From the NCBI GenBank assembly GCA_963781345.1, contig CAWAFQ010000013.1, positions 310,001-374,000 on the forward strand: DNA of 64,000 bases, read 5' to 3'. Source of the DNA: JBBRHQ01 sp963781345 (GTDB lineage Bacteria > Actinomycetota > Thermoleophilia > Solirubrobacterales > 70-9). Position numbers and translations under genes: made by a program. Position 1 is the stretch's first letter, and each line of letters starts with the position of its first letter. Of the stretch, positions 25,794 to 35,374 are shown one piece after another. A model generated the notes under the pieces. It saw only the letters and a program-made list of their open reading frames with translations. It did not search any database and had not been told where the DNA came from.

Positions 25794-27739
25794 ATGGAGA
25801 CGACCGGCAGCCTCACCCAGCGGACCGAGCCCCTAGGCCTGCTGCGCCGCTTCGACCCGCAGGCGCTGGCGGTCTGGGTGCTGGCCTTCGGACTGGTGCT
25901 CTATCTGGGGCTGAACGGGGGTGGCTATGACCCGATCATCCGCAACCAGGCCGGGATCGCGGTCTGGTGGATCGTCCTGATCGGGGTCGCGATCGGCACC
26001 CTGCCGGTGCGCCGGCCCGGGGCGGCCGCCTGGGTCGCCCTTGGCCTGCTCGCCGCCTTCGCGCTCTGGACCGCGCTCAGCCTGAGCTGGACCGAGAGCT
26101 CCGAGCGCACCTTCGCCGACCTCGGCCGGATCGCGGCCTACGTCGGCGTGCTCGCGCTCGCGCTCTCCGTTCGCGGCTCAAGGGGTGCCCGGCACCTGAT
26201 CGCCGCGCTGGGGACGGGGATCGCCGTGGTCGCGCTGGTCGGCCTGGCCTCGCGCCTCCACCCCGCCTGGTTCCCAAATGCCGGCCGAGACCGCCGACTT
26301 CCTCCCCAGCGACGCGAAGCCGTCTCAGCTACCCGCTCAACTACTGGAACGGGCTGGGCTGTCTGGTCGCGATGGGGATGCCGTTGCTGCTCGGCATTGC
26401 CACCAGCGCCCGCGCGCTCGCCGCCCGCGCGCTCGCCGCGGCGGCGCTGCCGGCACTGGCGCTGGCCGCTCTTCTTCACCTTCTCGCGCGGCGGTATCGG
26501 GGCGGCGATCGTCGCCCTGCTCGTCTTCGTCGCCTTCGCCGGCGACCGGATCCCGAAGCTGGCGACAATGGTGGTCGCGGGTGCCGGCGGCGCGATCCTG
26601 ATCGCCGCCGCGAGCCAGCGCGACGCGCTCGAGCAGGGCCTCGCCGGAAGCGTCGCCCACCAGCAGGGCAACGAGATGCTGGCGATGACGCTCGTCGTCT
26701 GCGCCGGCGTCGGTCTGCTCCAGGTCGCGATCTCGCTGGTCGAGCGCCACGGCCTGCGGCCGCGCTGGACCGTCCTCTCGCGGCGCCGAAGCGCATCGAT
26801 CCTCGCCTCGCTCGCTGCGCTGGCGCTGGTGGTGGCGCTCGCCGTCGGGGTTCCGGGCAAGCTCTCCACCGCTGGGACGAGTTCAAGAGCTCGATCGGAC
26901 CCGCCGACGCACGCCTCGCGCGCTGACCGAGAGCACAGGGCAAAGGCCGCTACCAGTACTGGTCCTCGGCGCTCGATGCGAACGGCTCCGCCCCGCTGCA
27001 GGGCATCGGTTCGGGCACCTTCGAGTACTGGTGGGCCCGCAACGGCGACATCCAGAGCTTCGTCCGCGACGCTCACTCGCTCTACATGGAGACCCTGGGC
27101 GAGCTGGGGATCGTCGGCTTCGGCCTCCTGCTCTGCTTCCTGCTCTGGGTCGTCGCCACCGGTATCTCGCGCGCGCTCACCGCGGCGCGCGGCCGGCGCA
27201 CCCAGCTGGCCGCCGCGCTCGCGGGCTGCAGCGCCTTCCTCATCTCAGCAGGCTTCGACTGGATGTGGGAGCTGGCGGTGGTCCCGGTCGCCTTTCTGCT
27301 GCTGGCCTCGGTCCTGCTCACCGCGGGTGACCCCGGCAGCCGGGCCGGCGGCCATGCCTTCCCGGTCTGGGCGCGGGGAGTGGCCGTCGTCGTCGCGCTG
27401 GTGGCGATCGTTGCGATCGCGATCCCGCTCGCCTCGGAGCTGTCGATCCGCCAGAGCCGCGCCGACGCCGCAGGCGGGGACTTCGCCGCCGCGCTCGACG
27501 CCGCGCACACGGCCCAGAACGTCGAGCCCTACGCGGCCACCCCGCGCCTGCAGGAGGCCGTTCTTCTCGAGTCCCGGGGGGACCTCGCGGGCGCCGCTCG
27601 TGCCGCCCGGGCGGCGACCCGGCGCGAGTCCACCAACTGGCGCACCTGGGTGACCCTCTCCCGGATCGAGGCGGAGCGCGGCCGGGCGGCCGCCTCGGTC
27701 GCCGCCTACAAGCGGGCTCGGGCGCTCAACCCACGCTCT
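25794..27739 (+). CDS. O-antigen ligase family protein with C-terminal TPR-like part (frameshifted)
   Basis: A second Wzy/WaaL-type membrane protein. Helices start at AVWVLAFGLVLYLGLNGG. Frame changes near 26280 and 26460 are needed to pass through SYPLNYWNGLGCLVAMGMPLL to FFTFSRGGIGAAIVALLVF, and another near 26880-26940 to reach GIGSGTFEYWWARNG and VRDAHSLYMETLGELGIVG, which hold the ligase-family arginine and histidine. The end (about 27480-27735) is a TPR-like helical repeat (AALDAAHTAQNVEPYAATP, AAYKRARALNPRS). The stop is not seen in frame: the frame runs on into the next small gene, so the end at a TGA near 27737 is an inference assuming another indel. Confidence 0.7.
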
Positions 27740-27754
27740 GACAATCTTCAGCCA

Positions 27755-28039
27755 ATGAGCGAGAACCGGCGGATAGAGGACGACCTCGATGCCTCGCTCA
27801 GCCCAGGCGAGCGCCAAGTGCTGGGCGAGCTGGGCGGCCATCTGCTCGCCGACCGCCCGGTTCCGCGCGCATCGTTCCGCGGCGAGCTGCGGCGGTTGCT
27901 GGTCGCGGATGCCGAGCCGCGCGCGATGCGGCCGGCAAGGCTGCGCCTGCTGGTCGCGTTGCATGCCGGCTCAGGCTTCCTGCTGCTGGCGGTGGCGGCG
28001 GCCGGCCTGGCCGGCACCGGCCCCTTCGCCGCCGGCTAG
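27755..28039 (+). CDS. small hypothetical membrane protein convergent with the sigma factor
   Basis: An in-frame ATG opens a 94-residue segment starting MSENRRIEDDLDASLSPGE and ending with a hydrophobic helix (LLVALHAGSGFLLLAVAAAGLAG). As written it is fused to the ligase-type protein; the change from TPR-like to an acidic N-terminus suggests a separate gene. Its stop shares CTAG with the stop of the convergent sigma factor, so the two 3' ends overlap by 4 bases. A sigma-associated membrane protein is conceivable but there is no anti-sigma motif. Confidence 0.45.
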   Translation: MSENRRIEDDLDASLSPGERQVLGELGGHLLADRPVPRASFRGELRRLLVADAEPRAMRPARLRLLVALHAGSGFLLLAVAAAGLAGTGPFAAG

Positions 28040-28539
28040 GGGCCGGCCGGCTCCTCGAGGAGCGCCCGCAGCTTGCGCAGAGAGCGCGAGAGGATCTGCT
28101 GCACGTTGGCAAGGGTGAGGCCCGTGAGCTCGGCGATCTCGGGCCCGGTGAGGTCGCCGCCGAAGCGCAGCGCGATCAGCTCACGCTCACGCTCGGCAAG
28201 CTGCGCAAGCGCCTGCGCAAGCGCCGGCTCGAGCCCGAGGTCGGGCGTTTCCTCGAACACCGGCAGCTGTTCTTCCCCGACCCCGCCGGGGCCGATCGGC
28301 TCCTGCTGGCCGGATCGGTCGCGGCGGTGATGGTCGATCAGCAGGTTGCGGGCGATCGCGATCAGCCAGGTTCCCGGGGCCGAGAGGTCAGGGTTGTAGC
28401 TGGCCCAGGCGCGCAGGGCGCGTTCGAAGGTCTGCTGTGTGAGGTCCTCGGCATCGCTGCGCGACTCCAATCGATAGGCGAGAAACGCGTAGACCCGCCA
28501 CACCTGCTCATCGTAGATCTCGACGAAATCAGGCTGCAT
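28036..28539 (-). CDS. ECF-type sigma-70 family RNA polymerase sigma factor
   Basis: 167 residues. Region 2: FVEIYDEQVWRVYAFLAYRL, RSDAEDLTQQTFERALRAW, GTWLIAIARNLLIDHHRR. Region 4: ERERELIALRFGGDLTGPEIAEL and LTLANVQQILSRSLRKLR, a helix-turn-helix. Size and the absence of regions 1 and 3 define an ECF sigma. The ATG (MQPDF) at 28539 overlaps the stop of the upstream DsbA-like gene (ATGA), so the two are translationally coupled; the longer frame upstream is a shadow of that gene. No cognate anti-sigma factor is evident beside it. Confidence 0.9.
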   Translation of the reverse strand: MQPDFVEIYDEQVWRVYAFLAYRLESRSDAEDLTQQTFERALRAWASYNPDLSAPGTWLIAIARNLLIDHHRRDRSGQQEPIGPGGVGEEQLPVFEETPDLGLEPALAQALAQLAERERELIALRFGGDLTGPEIAELTGLTLANVQQILSRSLRKLRALLEEPAGP

Positions 28540-29417
28540 CAGGCGCTCTCCCAGACGGTCCCGGTCAGCGCCCGCACGGGCCTCAGCCGCCGGTCCTTGG
28601 CGAGGTTCCAGAGCTCGGCGCAGACCACCGGGCTCGGCTTGCCGCTGAGCACCTCGGCCTCCTTGGTGGTGATCCGGCCAAAGCGGGCGACGGCGTCGAG
28701 CGGCTCGAGGGGACCGTCGTTGACCACCCTCGCCTCCGCCGCCAGCGCCGCATCGCGATAGTCCTCCAGCGGCTTCCACCCCCAGACCTCTTGGCGCTTC
28801 CCCTCCGCCGAGACGAAGACCGCCGAGGGGAACGTGACCCGCTCGTGACCCTCGGTGCGGCGGGTCTTTCCCTCAGCCCGCGCCCCCTCCGGAACGTCGC
28901 GAACCTCGTCGAGGTCGGCGCTGAATGCCTCGAGGATCGCGTTCGAGGCGAAGTCGACCCTGAACCGTTCCGCATCAAGTCCGGCCGGTTCCGCCTCGGC
29001 GATCAGCGCCTCGGCATGGTCGAGCTTGCGGCGCCCGACGAAGATCCCCTCGCGCACCCTGCGCAGGTAGTTGTACCCGGCCTGCCAGCCCTGCTCGCAG
29101 GCCGCCTTGACCGCGATGCAGGCCGGGTAGGTGCTGGAAAGCGGGTTCTCGGTCCAGATCCTCGGGTCCGACGGCATCCCGGTCTCGCCACCAACGTCGA
29201 GCCAGTGCGACATCAGGTCGGCGTAGCAATCGGGGCCGGAGCCGATTGCGCCCTCCTCGTCGCTGTAGGTCTCTCCATACTTGCGGGCAAGGCCGCCCAT
29301 TACCCACCTGAAGTCGAGCTCGCCGTCGAACTCCCACATCAGCCTGCGAAGCTTCGGCTCGGCACCCCACGACCAGGAGCAGGCAGGATCGGTGTAGTAG
29401 CGAATCTCTACGGACAC
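28539..29417 (-). CDS. DsbA family thioredoxin-fold protein
   Basis: About 292 residues. Begins VSVEIRYYTDPACSWSWGAEPKLRRL, the thioredoxin-like strand with an active-site cysteine but Ser-Trp-Ser-Trp where a second cysteine would be, like FrnE/YjbH-type DsbA relatives. A helical insert carries WTENPLSSTYPACIAVKAA, and FPSAVFVSAEGKRQEVWGW restores the fold. No signal peptide, so cytoplasmic. A winged-helix-like end (FGRITTKEAEVLSGKP) is appended, suggesting regulation or binding of a partner. GTG start at 29417, 26 bases from the divergent kinase gene. Coupled to the sigma factor, hinting at a redox-linked sigma response (inference). Confidence 0.8.
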   Translation of the reverse strand: MSVEIRYYTDPACSWSWGAEPKLRRLMWEFDGELDFRWVMGGLARKYGETYSDEEGAIGSGPDCYADLMSHWLDVGGETGMPSDPRIWTENPLSSTYPACIAVKAACEQGWQAGYNYLRRVREGIFVGRRKLDHAEALIAEAEPAGLDAERFRVDFASNAILEAFSADLDEVRDVPEGARAEGKTRRTEGHERVTFPSAVFVSAEGKRQEVWGWKPLEDYRDAALAAEARVVNDGPLEPLDAVARFGRITTKEAEVLSGKPSPVVCAELWNLAKDRRLRPVRALTGTVWESA

Positions 29418-29443
29418 GGGGCGCTGACAATATCCCCAAGCAG

Positions 29444-30964
29444 ATGAACACACGCTCGAGCTCAGCACAGATGATCGGCACGGTTCTCTCCGGCCGCTAC
29501 CGCCTGGAGGCGAAGCTCGGCAGCGGCGGAATGTCCACCGTCTACCTCGCCCGCGACGAGACGCTCGACCGCCCGGTTGCGGTCAAGGTCATGCACCGGG
29601 AGATGTCGGAGCAGGCAGACCAGCTCGAGCGCTTCCGCCAGGAGGCGCGGGCGGTGGCCAAGCTCTCGCACCCGAACGTGGTCTCGGTGATCGACGCCGG
29701 GGAGGACGGCGGCCACCCCTACATCGTCTTCGAGTACGTCGAGGGTGAGACGCTGAAGCAGCGGATCAGCCGGGTCGGCGCGCTCGACGTGCAGGAGGCG
29801 ATCGCCTACGCGATCGAGGTCGCCCGCGGTCTGGCCGTTGCCCACGAGCGCCAGATGGTCCACCGTGACATCAAGCCCCAGAACGTCCTCATCGACGCCG
29901 AGGGGCGGGCGAAGCTGACCGACTTCGGAATCTCGCGCCAGCTCGAGCAGGACGGGCTCACCGCCACCGGCCGCGTCCTCGGGACCACCGACTACGTCGC
30001 ACCGGAGCAGGCGATGGGACAGGGCGTCGACCAGCGCTCCGACATCTACGCGCTCGGGGTCGTTCTCTACGAGATGCTCACCGGCGAGGTCCCCTTCAGC
30101 GCTGACAGCCAGGTCGGTGTGGCGATGAAACACGTCAACGAGGAGCTGCCCGATGTCCAGCGGCGCCGGCCCGAGGTCTCCGCCGCGGTCGCGCTCGTGG
30201 TCGAGCGGGCGACGTTCAAGGAGCCTGCGAAGCGCTACCAGCGGATCGAGGAGATGATCGCCGACCTCGAGACGGCGCTCGAGGTCGAGGCCGCGCGCGC
30301 CGGGACCACCACCGGTGAGGCGACGAGCGTGCTCGACGCGCTGCCCCCACCCCGCCGAAAGCTCTCCGGCGGCAGCCGGCTTTCCTGGGCGGGGATCGTC
30401 GTGCTGGTGACGATTGCGGCGGTGGCAATTGCGGCGGTGGCCCTGATCTCCGGTGGGAGTGTCGGTGGCGGTGGCAACAGGGACCGCTCCGGCCAGCCGA
30501 TTCCGATCTCATCGGCGACCGATTTCGACCCGCAGGGGGACAGCGCCGAGGGCGCGGACACGGTGGGACTGGCGATCGATGGCAACCCCACCGGCACCGC
30601 CTGGGACACCGAGCACTACGACACCGACGATTTCTCGGTCAAGACCGGGCCCGACCCCGGCGTGGGCATCTACGTGAAGACGAGCTCCCCGGCCACGCCG
30701 AGCGAGATGGAGGTGCGCACCCCCACCCCCGGCTGGGACGCCGAGGTCTACGCCGCGGCGCCCGGCGGCGCCCCCACCGACCTCGCCGGATGGGGACAGC
30801 CGGTCGGAACGATCTCCGGCGCCAGCGCGCAGCAGGAGATCCCGCTCGATGTCAGCAGGCGCTCGCAGTACTTCCTGCTCTGGTTCACCAGGGTCTCCCC
30901 GGCGCAGAACACCAGTGCCGGCCCCTACCAGATCGAGATCTCAGACATCAGGCTGCTGAGCTAA
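29444..30964 (+). CDS. membrane Ser/Thr protein kinase with extracellular beta-domain
   Basis: 506 residues. Hanks-type kinase domain at about 20-280: glycine loop LGSGGMSTVY, lysine in AVKVMH, catalytic loop MVHRDIKPQNVLID, LTDFGISR and activation segment TATGRVLGTTDYVAPEQA. A transmembrane helix (about 314-337, WAGIVVLVTIAAVAIAAVALI) leads to an outside domain of about 150 residues with AIDGNPTGTAWDTEHY and FLLWFTRVSPA, resembling the discoidin/carbohydrate-binding-like module found on actinobacterial MurJ and kinases. No PASTA repeats. An alternative ATG at 29471 (MIGTVLSGRYRLE) may be the true start. It probably senses wall material. Confidence 0.9.
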   Translation: MNTRSSSAQMIGTVLSGRYRLEAKLGSGGMSTVYLARDETLDRPVAVKVMHREMSEQADQLERFRQEARAVAKLSHPNVVSVIDAGEDGGHPYIVFEYVEGETLKQRISRVGALDVQEAIAYAIEVARGLAVAHERQMVHRDIKPQNVLIDAEGRAKLTDFGISRQLEQDGLTATGRVLGTTDYVAPEQAMGQGVDQRSDIYALGVVLYEMLTGEVPFSADSQVGVAMKHVNEELPDVQRRRPEVSAAVALVVERATFKEPAKRYQRIEEMIADLETALEVEAARAGTTTGEATSVLDALPPPRRKLSGGSRLSWAGIVVLVTIAAVAIAAVALISGGSVGGGGNRDRSGQPIPISSATDFDPQGDSAEGADTVGLAIDGNPTGTAWDTEHYDTDDFSVKTGPDPGVGIYVKTSSPATPSEMEVRTPTPGWDAEVYAAAPGGAPTDLAGWGQPVGTISGASAQQEIPLDVSRRSQYFLLWFTRVSPAQNTSAGPYQIEISDIRLLS

Positions 30965-30970
30965 CTGGCC

Positions 30971-31938
30971 TCAGAACTCGAACGAGGCCGCGGTCCGGTG
31001 GCGCTCGATCGCCAGCGCGACGAGGCGGTCGCAGAGCTGGGGGTATGCGATGCCGCTTGCCTCCCACAGCTTCGCGTAGACGCTGGTCTCGGTGAAGCCG
31101 GGGATCGTGTTGATCTCGTTGACGAGCACCTCGCCGTCGGGCTCGACGAAGAAGTCACATCGAGCGAGCCCGCTGCATCCGGCGAGGGTGAAGACCCGCG
31201 CCGCCAGCTCCCTGACGCAGGCAAGCCCGTCTGCGCCGATCGGCGCCGGGACCACCAGGTCCATCCCGCCCGCGGAGTACTTGGCCTCGAAGTCGTACCA
31301 GTCGGCATGGGCGACGATCTCGCCCGGCTGCGAGGTCAGGGGGTCCTCGTTGCCGAGGACCGAGCACTCGACCTCACGACCGTGAGCCGACGCCTCGACT
31401 ATCACCCTGGGGTCGTGGCGGGCGGCAAGCTCGACCGCCTCCTCGAGACTCCCCTCGGTGGAGGTCACCTTGCTGATGCCCACGCTCGATCCGAGCCGCG
31501 ACGGCTTCACCCAGAGCGGAAGTCCCATCGATGCCGCACGCTCACGCCAGCCCTCCTCCCCAGCCGCGACGAAGTCCACCTGCGGGATACCGTGCTCGGC
31601 GAACAGGCGCTTCAGCGTCAGCTTGTCCATGCAGAGCGCCGAGGAGAGCACGTCACAGCCGACGTAGGGGACGTCGAGGCACTCGAGCAGGCCCTGGACC
31701 GAGCCGTCCTCGCCGAAGGGCCCGTGGAGCACCGGGAAGACGGCGTCGGCATCGAGCAGGCCTGCCCCGGGGTCACCGCGACCGGACCGTCCCCGGTGCT
31801 CCAGCCGCCCTCACGCGAGACCAGGACCTCGATCACCTCGTGGCCCGCGCCGGCGAGACCGGCGGCAACCGACGCGCCCGAGCGCAGCGAGACGTCGTGC
31901 TCGCTCGAGCGGCCCCCCGAGAGGACGACGACCCTCAT
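30971..31938 (-). CDS. ddl: D-alanine--D-alanine ligase, copy 1 (one frameshift)
   Basis: About 320 residues after one frame change near 31750. N-terminus MRVVVLSGGRSSEHDVSLRSG is the Ddl signature; then FPVLHGPFGEDGSVQGLLE, the ATP-grasp LPLWVKPSRLGSSVGISKV (catalytic lysine, serine/glycine loop), and the metal site FVEPDGEVLVNEINTIPGFTETSVYAKLW. It joins two D-Ala for peptidoglycan precursors in the cytoplasm. SD GGAGG lies just before the ATG. It is at the end of the growth-signalling block on the same strand as the PASTA kinase. A second ddl is at 62320-63264. Confidence 0.9.
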
Positions 31939-32002
31939 CGCGCCCCTCCGTCTGTGCGACTTGACATCTGGCGATCGCCCTCCGTTCTGCGTTCTGGTCG
32001 GT

Positions 32003-33868
32003 TCACGGCCCCGTCGCCCCAGTCGGCGTCGTCACCAGCTTGCCGACGAAGATCGTCACCCCGGTCCCCTTCGCCCGCAGCGTCCCCGGCGAGGGGAACT
32101 GGTCGGTGACCCGCCCGTTCTGGGACGGCACCGTTGTGTCCTGCTCGTTGACGGTGACGACGAAGCCGGCGTTGCGAAGTGCGGTGACCGCGGTCGAGCG
32201 CAGATCGCCGATCACGTTGGGCACCGGCACCTTCTGCACGCCCTGGGAGACGACGATGCTGACCGTGTCGCCGACCGCGACCCTGGTGCCCGCGTTCGGC
32301 GACTGCGAGATCACCTGGCCGCTAGGCTGCTGGCTCTCCTGGAAGGAGACGCTGTAGTTCAGGCCCCTGCCACTGATCGCCTGCTTGGCCGCGTCGGAGC
32401 TGCGGCCGACGACGGCCGGGACCGTGACCAGGCGGGGGCCGCTGGAGACCGTCACCGTAACCAGCGACCCCCTCTTCGCCGTTGTCCCGCCGGGAGGGTC
32501 GGTGGAGATGACGTCGCCGGAGGGGACCGAGCTCGAGCTCGCGGTGACGAAGGCTGCGCCGAAGCCGGCTTCGTCGAGGCTGCGCTTCGCCTCCGAGCGC
32601 GAGAGGCCGCTGAGCCGGGGCACCTCAGCCTGCCCCGGCCCGGCACTGACGGTGAGGGCGACCTTCGGCTTGCTGCAGAAGAAGGTGAGGAAGGAGCAGT
32701 CCAGCGACGCCTCCCGGGTCGGGTCCTGCTCGAGGACGAGATCCTTTGGCGCCGCGCGCTGGACCCGGGCGATCTCCCCGACCTCGAAGCCGTCCTGCTG
32801 GAGCAGGTTGATCGCGATGTTGAGTTGCTGGCCGGTGACGGTGGGAACCTCGCTGGTCCTATCGCGGGTCAGCGCCAATCCGGCGATCGCCCCCAGCGCG
32901 ACGGCGATCGCGACCACGATCCAGCGGCGCCGTCGGCGCCTGGCCGCCTCGTCTTCGTCGCGCTCCTCCTCGGCGGCCTCTGCCTCCTCCGGCGCCACCA
33001 CCGGGGGGAGCGGGGCGAAGGATGCGGTGTGATCGCCAACCGCACCGGGGTCGCGCAGGGCAGCGTTCAGCGCCGCGATGAAGGCGTCGGCGTCATGGAA
33101 GCGTCGTTGCGGGTCCTTCTCCAGCGCCCGCATGACCACGGCGTCCATCGCCGGTGAGACCGCCGGGTTGAGCGTGCTCGGACGCTGCGGCGCCTGCGAG
33201 ACCTGCTTCAGCGCCACCGCCACCGCGCTCTCGGCGTCGAAGGGGACCCTGCGGGTCAGTGCTTCGTAGAGGATCACCCCGATCGAGTAGAGGTCGGATG
33301 CGGCAGTGACGTCGAGGCCCTGCGCCTGCTCCGGGGAGAGGTAGTGGGCCGTGCCCATCACCGATCCGGTCTGGGTGATCTCGGAGACCCCGGCGCGGGC
33401 GATCCCGAAGTCGGCGACCCGGGCGCGGCCCTCGGCATCGACGATCACGTTCTGCGGCTTCAGGTCACGGTGGATGACGTTATGACGGTGGGCGAACTTC
33501 GCCGCCTCGAGAACCTGGATGATCAGCGCCGAGGCCTGCTCGGGGGTGAGGCCGGCGTCGATCAGCTCCTTCAGCGAGCGGCCCTCCACGTACTGCATCG
33601 CTATGTAGTAGGTGCCCGCGACCTCGCCGCGGTCGAAGACGCTGACGATGTTGGGGTGATGCAGGCCCGCGGCGGCCTCCGCCTCGCGGCGGAAGCGCTC
33701 GACGAACTCGCGGTCCTGGGCAAAGCGCTTGTGCAGGATCTTGATCGCCACCTGGCGCTGCAGGTGGGTGTCGTCGGCGAGCCAGACGTCGGCCATGCCG
33801 CCGGACCCGATCCGCCGCGCCAGCCGGTAGCGCCCATCGAAGACGGAGCCCTCCGCGACATCCGTCAT
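32003..33868 (-). CDS. pknB: PASTA-domain Ser/Thr protein kinase (PknB/Stk1)
   Basis: 621 residues. Kinase domain about 12-275 (IGSGGMADVWLADD, VAIKILHKRF, VIHRDLKPQNVIVD, VADFGIARA, MGTAHYLSPEQA), an acidic juxtamembrane stretch, a helix at about 318-338 preceded by an RRRRRR run, then four PASTA domains (starting near PTVTGQQLNIAINLLQ, PRLSGLSRSEAKRSL, PAVVGRSSDAAKQAI, PNVIGDLRSTAVTAL). The first PASTA carries a Cys-containing insertion (CSFLTFFCSKP). It senses muropeptides or lipid II and phosphorylates growth and division proteins. It follows pbpA by about 54 bases, the standard actinobacterial order. Confidence 0.96.
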   Translation of the reverse strand: MTDVAEGSVFDGRYRLARRIGSGGMADVWLADDTHLQRQVAIKILHKRFAQDREFVERFRREAEAAAGLHHPNIVSVFDRGEVAGTYYIAMQYVEGRSLKELIDAGLTPEQASALIIQVLEAAKFAHRHNVIHRDLKPQNVIVDAEGRARVADFGIARAGVSEITQTGSVMGTAHYLSPEQAQGLDVTAASDLYSIGVILYEALTRRVPFDAESAVAVALKQVSQAPQRPSTLNPAVSPAMDAVVMRALEKDPQRRFHDADAFIAALNAALRDPGAVGDHTASFAPLPPVVAPEEAEAAEEERDEDEAARRRRRRWIVVAIAVALGAIAGLALTRDRTSEVPTVTGQQLNIAINLLQQDGFEVGEIARVQRAAPKDLVLEQDPTREASLDCSFLTFFCSKPKVALTVSAGPGQAEVPRLSGLSRSEAKRSLDEAGFGAAFVTASSSSVPSGDVISTDPPGGTTAKRGSLVTVTVSSGPRLVTVPAVVGRSSDAAKQAISGRGLNYSVSFQESQQPSGQVISQSPNAGTRVAVGDTVSIVVSQGVQKVPVPNVIGDLRSTAVTALRNAGFVVTVNEQDTTVPSQNGRVTDQFPSPGTLRAKGTGVTIFVGKLVTTPTGATGP

Positions 33869-33922
33869 CGGGCCCTCCGGCTTCTGGTTTCTGTCCTCAG
33901 TCTTCTCATTGCTCCGTGCGCC

Positions 33923-35374
33923 TCATCCCGCCAGCAGCGACTCGGCCACATCGCGGAAGATCGGCGCCGCGATGTCGTTTCCGAACTGGGGCGTGCACTC
34001 GACGCTGGCGGCAATCGCCACCTGGGGATCCTCGGCGGGAGCGAAGCCTATGAACCAGGCCTGGTTTTGCTCGGTGCCGCCGCCGCAGGCGTCGTTGAAG
34101 GGCGTCTCCGCGGTTCCCGTCTTGCCGGCGACGGTGACCCCGGGGATCGCCGCGTTGGTGCCGGTGCCGGAGCTGACCACACCCTGCATCGCCGTGTTCA
34201 GCTCGGCCGCGGTGTCGGCGCTGATCGGCTGCGAGATCTCGCTCGGCTCCATCCTCTTCGTCACCCGGCCATCGGGGTCGACCACCTTGTCCCAGATCTG
34301 CGGCTTCATCAGGCTGCCGCCGTTGGCGACCGCGGCGGTCACCTCAGCCATCTGCAGCGGCGTCGCCAGCAGCCGCTCCTGGCCGATCGCGACCCGGGCG
34401 ATGTCGATCGGGTCCGACGGCGTCACCAGCCTGCCGCGGTCGAAGATGCCGCTGGTCGAGAGCTGGTCGGCAGGGAGGTCTATCTGGGGCTTGGAGTTGA
34501 AGCCGAAGTCGCTCATGTACTTGAACAGGGTGTCCTCGCCGACCTTCTCTCCCAGCTGCGCGAAATAGGTGTTGACGGAGTTGGTCAGCCCCGTGTCGAG
34601 GCCGATCGGGCCGAAGTCGGCGTTGAAGTCGTTGGAGAGGGGGTTACCGAAGATGTCGAGGGTCCCGGGCGAGTCGATCAGCGTCTCCGGGGTGATCGTG
34701 CCGCTGTCGAGCCCGGCGGCGGCGGTGACCACCTTGAAGGTGGAGCCCGGCGGGTACTGGCCCTGGGTTGCGCGGTCGAACAGCGGCGCCGTCGGGTCCT
34801 TGTTCAGCTTCGACAGGTGCTCGGGGACCCGGTTCGGGTCATACGGCGGGTAGCTGGCGTTGACGAGCACCCGCCCGGTGCTCGGCTCGATCGCAACCAC
34901 GGCGCCGCTTCCCGATGCGGCGAGGTCATCGAGGGCGACCCGCTGCGCGGTTGCGTCGATCGAGGTGACGATGTCGTTGCCCTCCTGCTTGCGGCCCCGG
35001 AGCTCGTCGAGGATCGACTTGAACTCCGAGTCGTTTCCGACCAGCTCGTCGTTGTGGTACTTCTCGAACTCGCTGTCGCCCTGCTGGACGAAGCTGTAGC
35101 CGATCGGGTGACCGTAGAGAGACCCTTCGGGATAGCGGCGCACGTAGCGCAGAGCGGGGCCTCGGCCCTTCGCGACCGACCTCGCTATCACTGTCCCGTC
35201 GGAGGCGAGGATGCGGCCGCGGCGGATCTGCTGTTGCTCCAGCAGCGGGCGCTTGTTGGCGCGCTTCTCCTTCAGGGCCTGGGCGTCAAAGACGGACCAG
35301 TAGCTGGTGAAGCCGATCAGCACCGCGAAGAGGAGCATCACGAGGCCGAAGAGCTTTGTGATCTGGGCGTTCAT
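33923..35374 (-). CDS. pbpA: penicillin-binding protein 2 (class B transpeptidase, PbpA)
   Basis: 483 residues: short cytoplasmic N-terminus, one membrane helix (about 7-27), dimerisation domain (RRGRILASDGTVIARS), transpeptidase domain with all three motifs: YPPGSTFKVVTAAAGL (Ser-x-x-Lys), TNSVNTYFAQLG (Ser-x-Asn) and TVAGKTGTAETP (Lys-Thr-Gly). It cross-links septal or polar peptidoglycan together with the adjacent SEDS protein. The ATG overlaps the rodA stop by 4 bases, as expected for a SEDS-PBP pair translated together. Confidence 0.96.
   Translation of the reverse strand: MNAQITKLFGLVMLLFAVLIGFTSYWSVFDAQALKEKRANKRPLLEQQQIRRGRILASDGTVIARSVAKGRGPALRYVRRYPEGSLYGHPIGYSFVQQGDSEFEKYHNDELVGNDSEFKSILDELRGRKQEGNDIVTSIDATAQRVALDDLAASGSGAVVAIEPSTGRVLVNASYPPYDPNRVPEHLSKLNKDPTAPLFDRATQGQYPPGSTFKVVTAAAGLDSGTITPETLIDSPGTLDIFGNPLSNDFNADFGPIGLDTGLTNSVNTYFAQLGEKVGEDTLFKYMSDFGFNSKPQIDLPADQLSTSGIFDRGRLVTPSDPIDIARVAIGQERLLATPLQMAEVTAAVANGGSLMKPQIWDKVVDPDGRVTKRMEPSEISQPISADTAAELNTAMQGVVSSGTGTNAAIPGVTVAGKTGTAETPFNDACGGGTEQNQAWFIGFAPAEDPQVAIAASVECTPQFGNDIAAPIFRDVAESLLAG

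Noticed and set aside
30998..33157. 719-codon plus-strand ORF
   Set aside because: Spans the antisense of ddl and the PASTA kinase, both clearly real on the minus strand.
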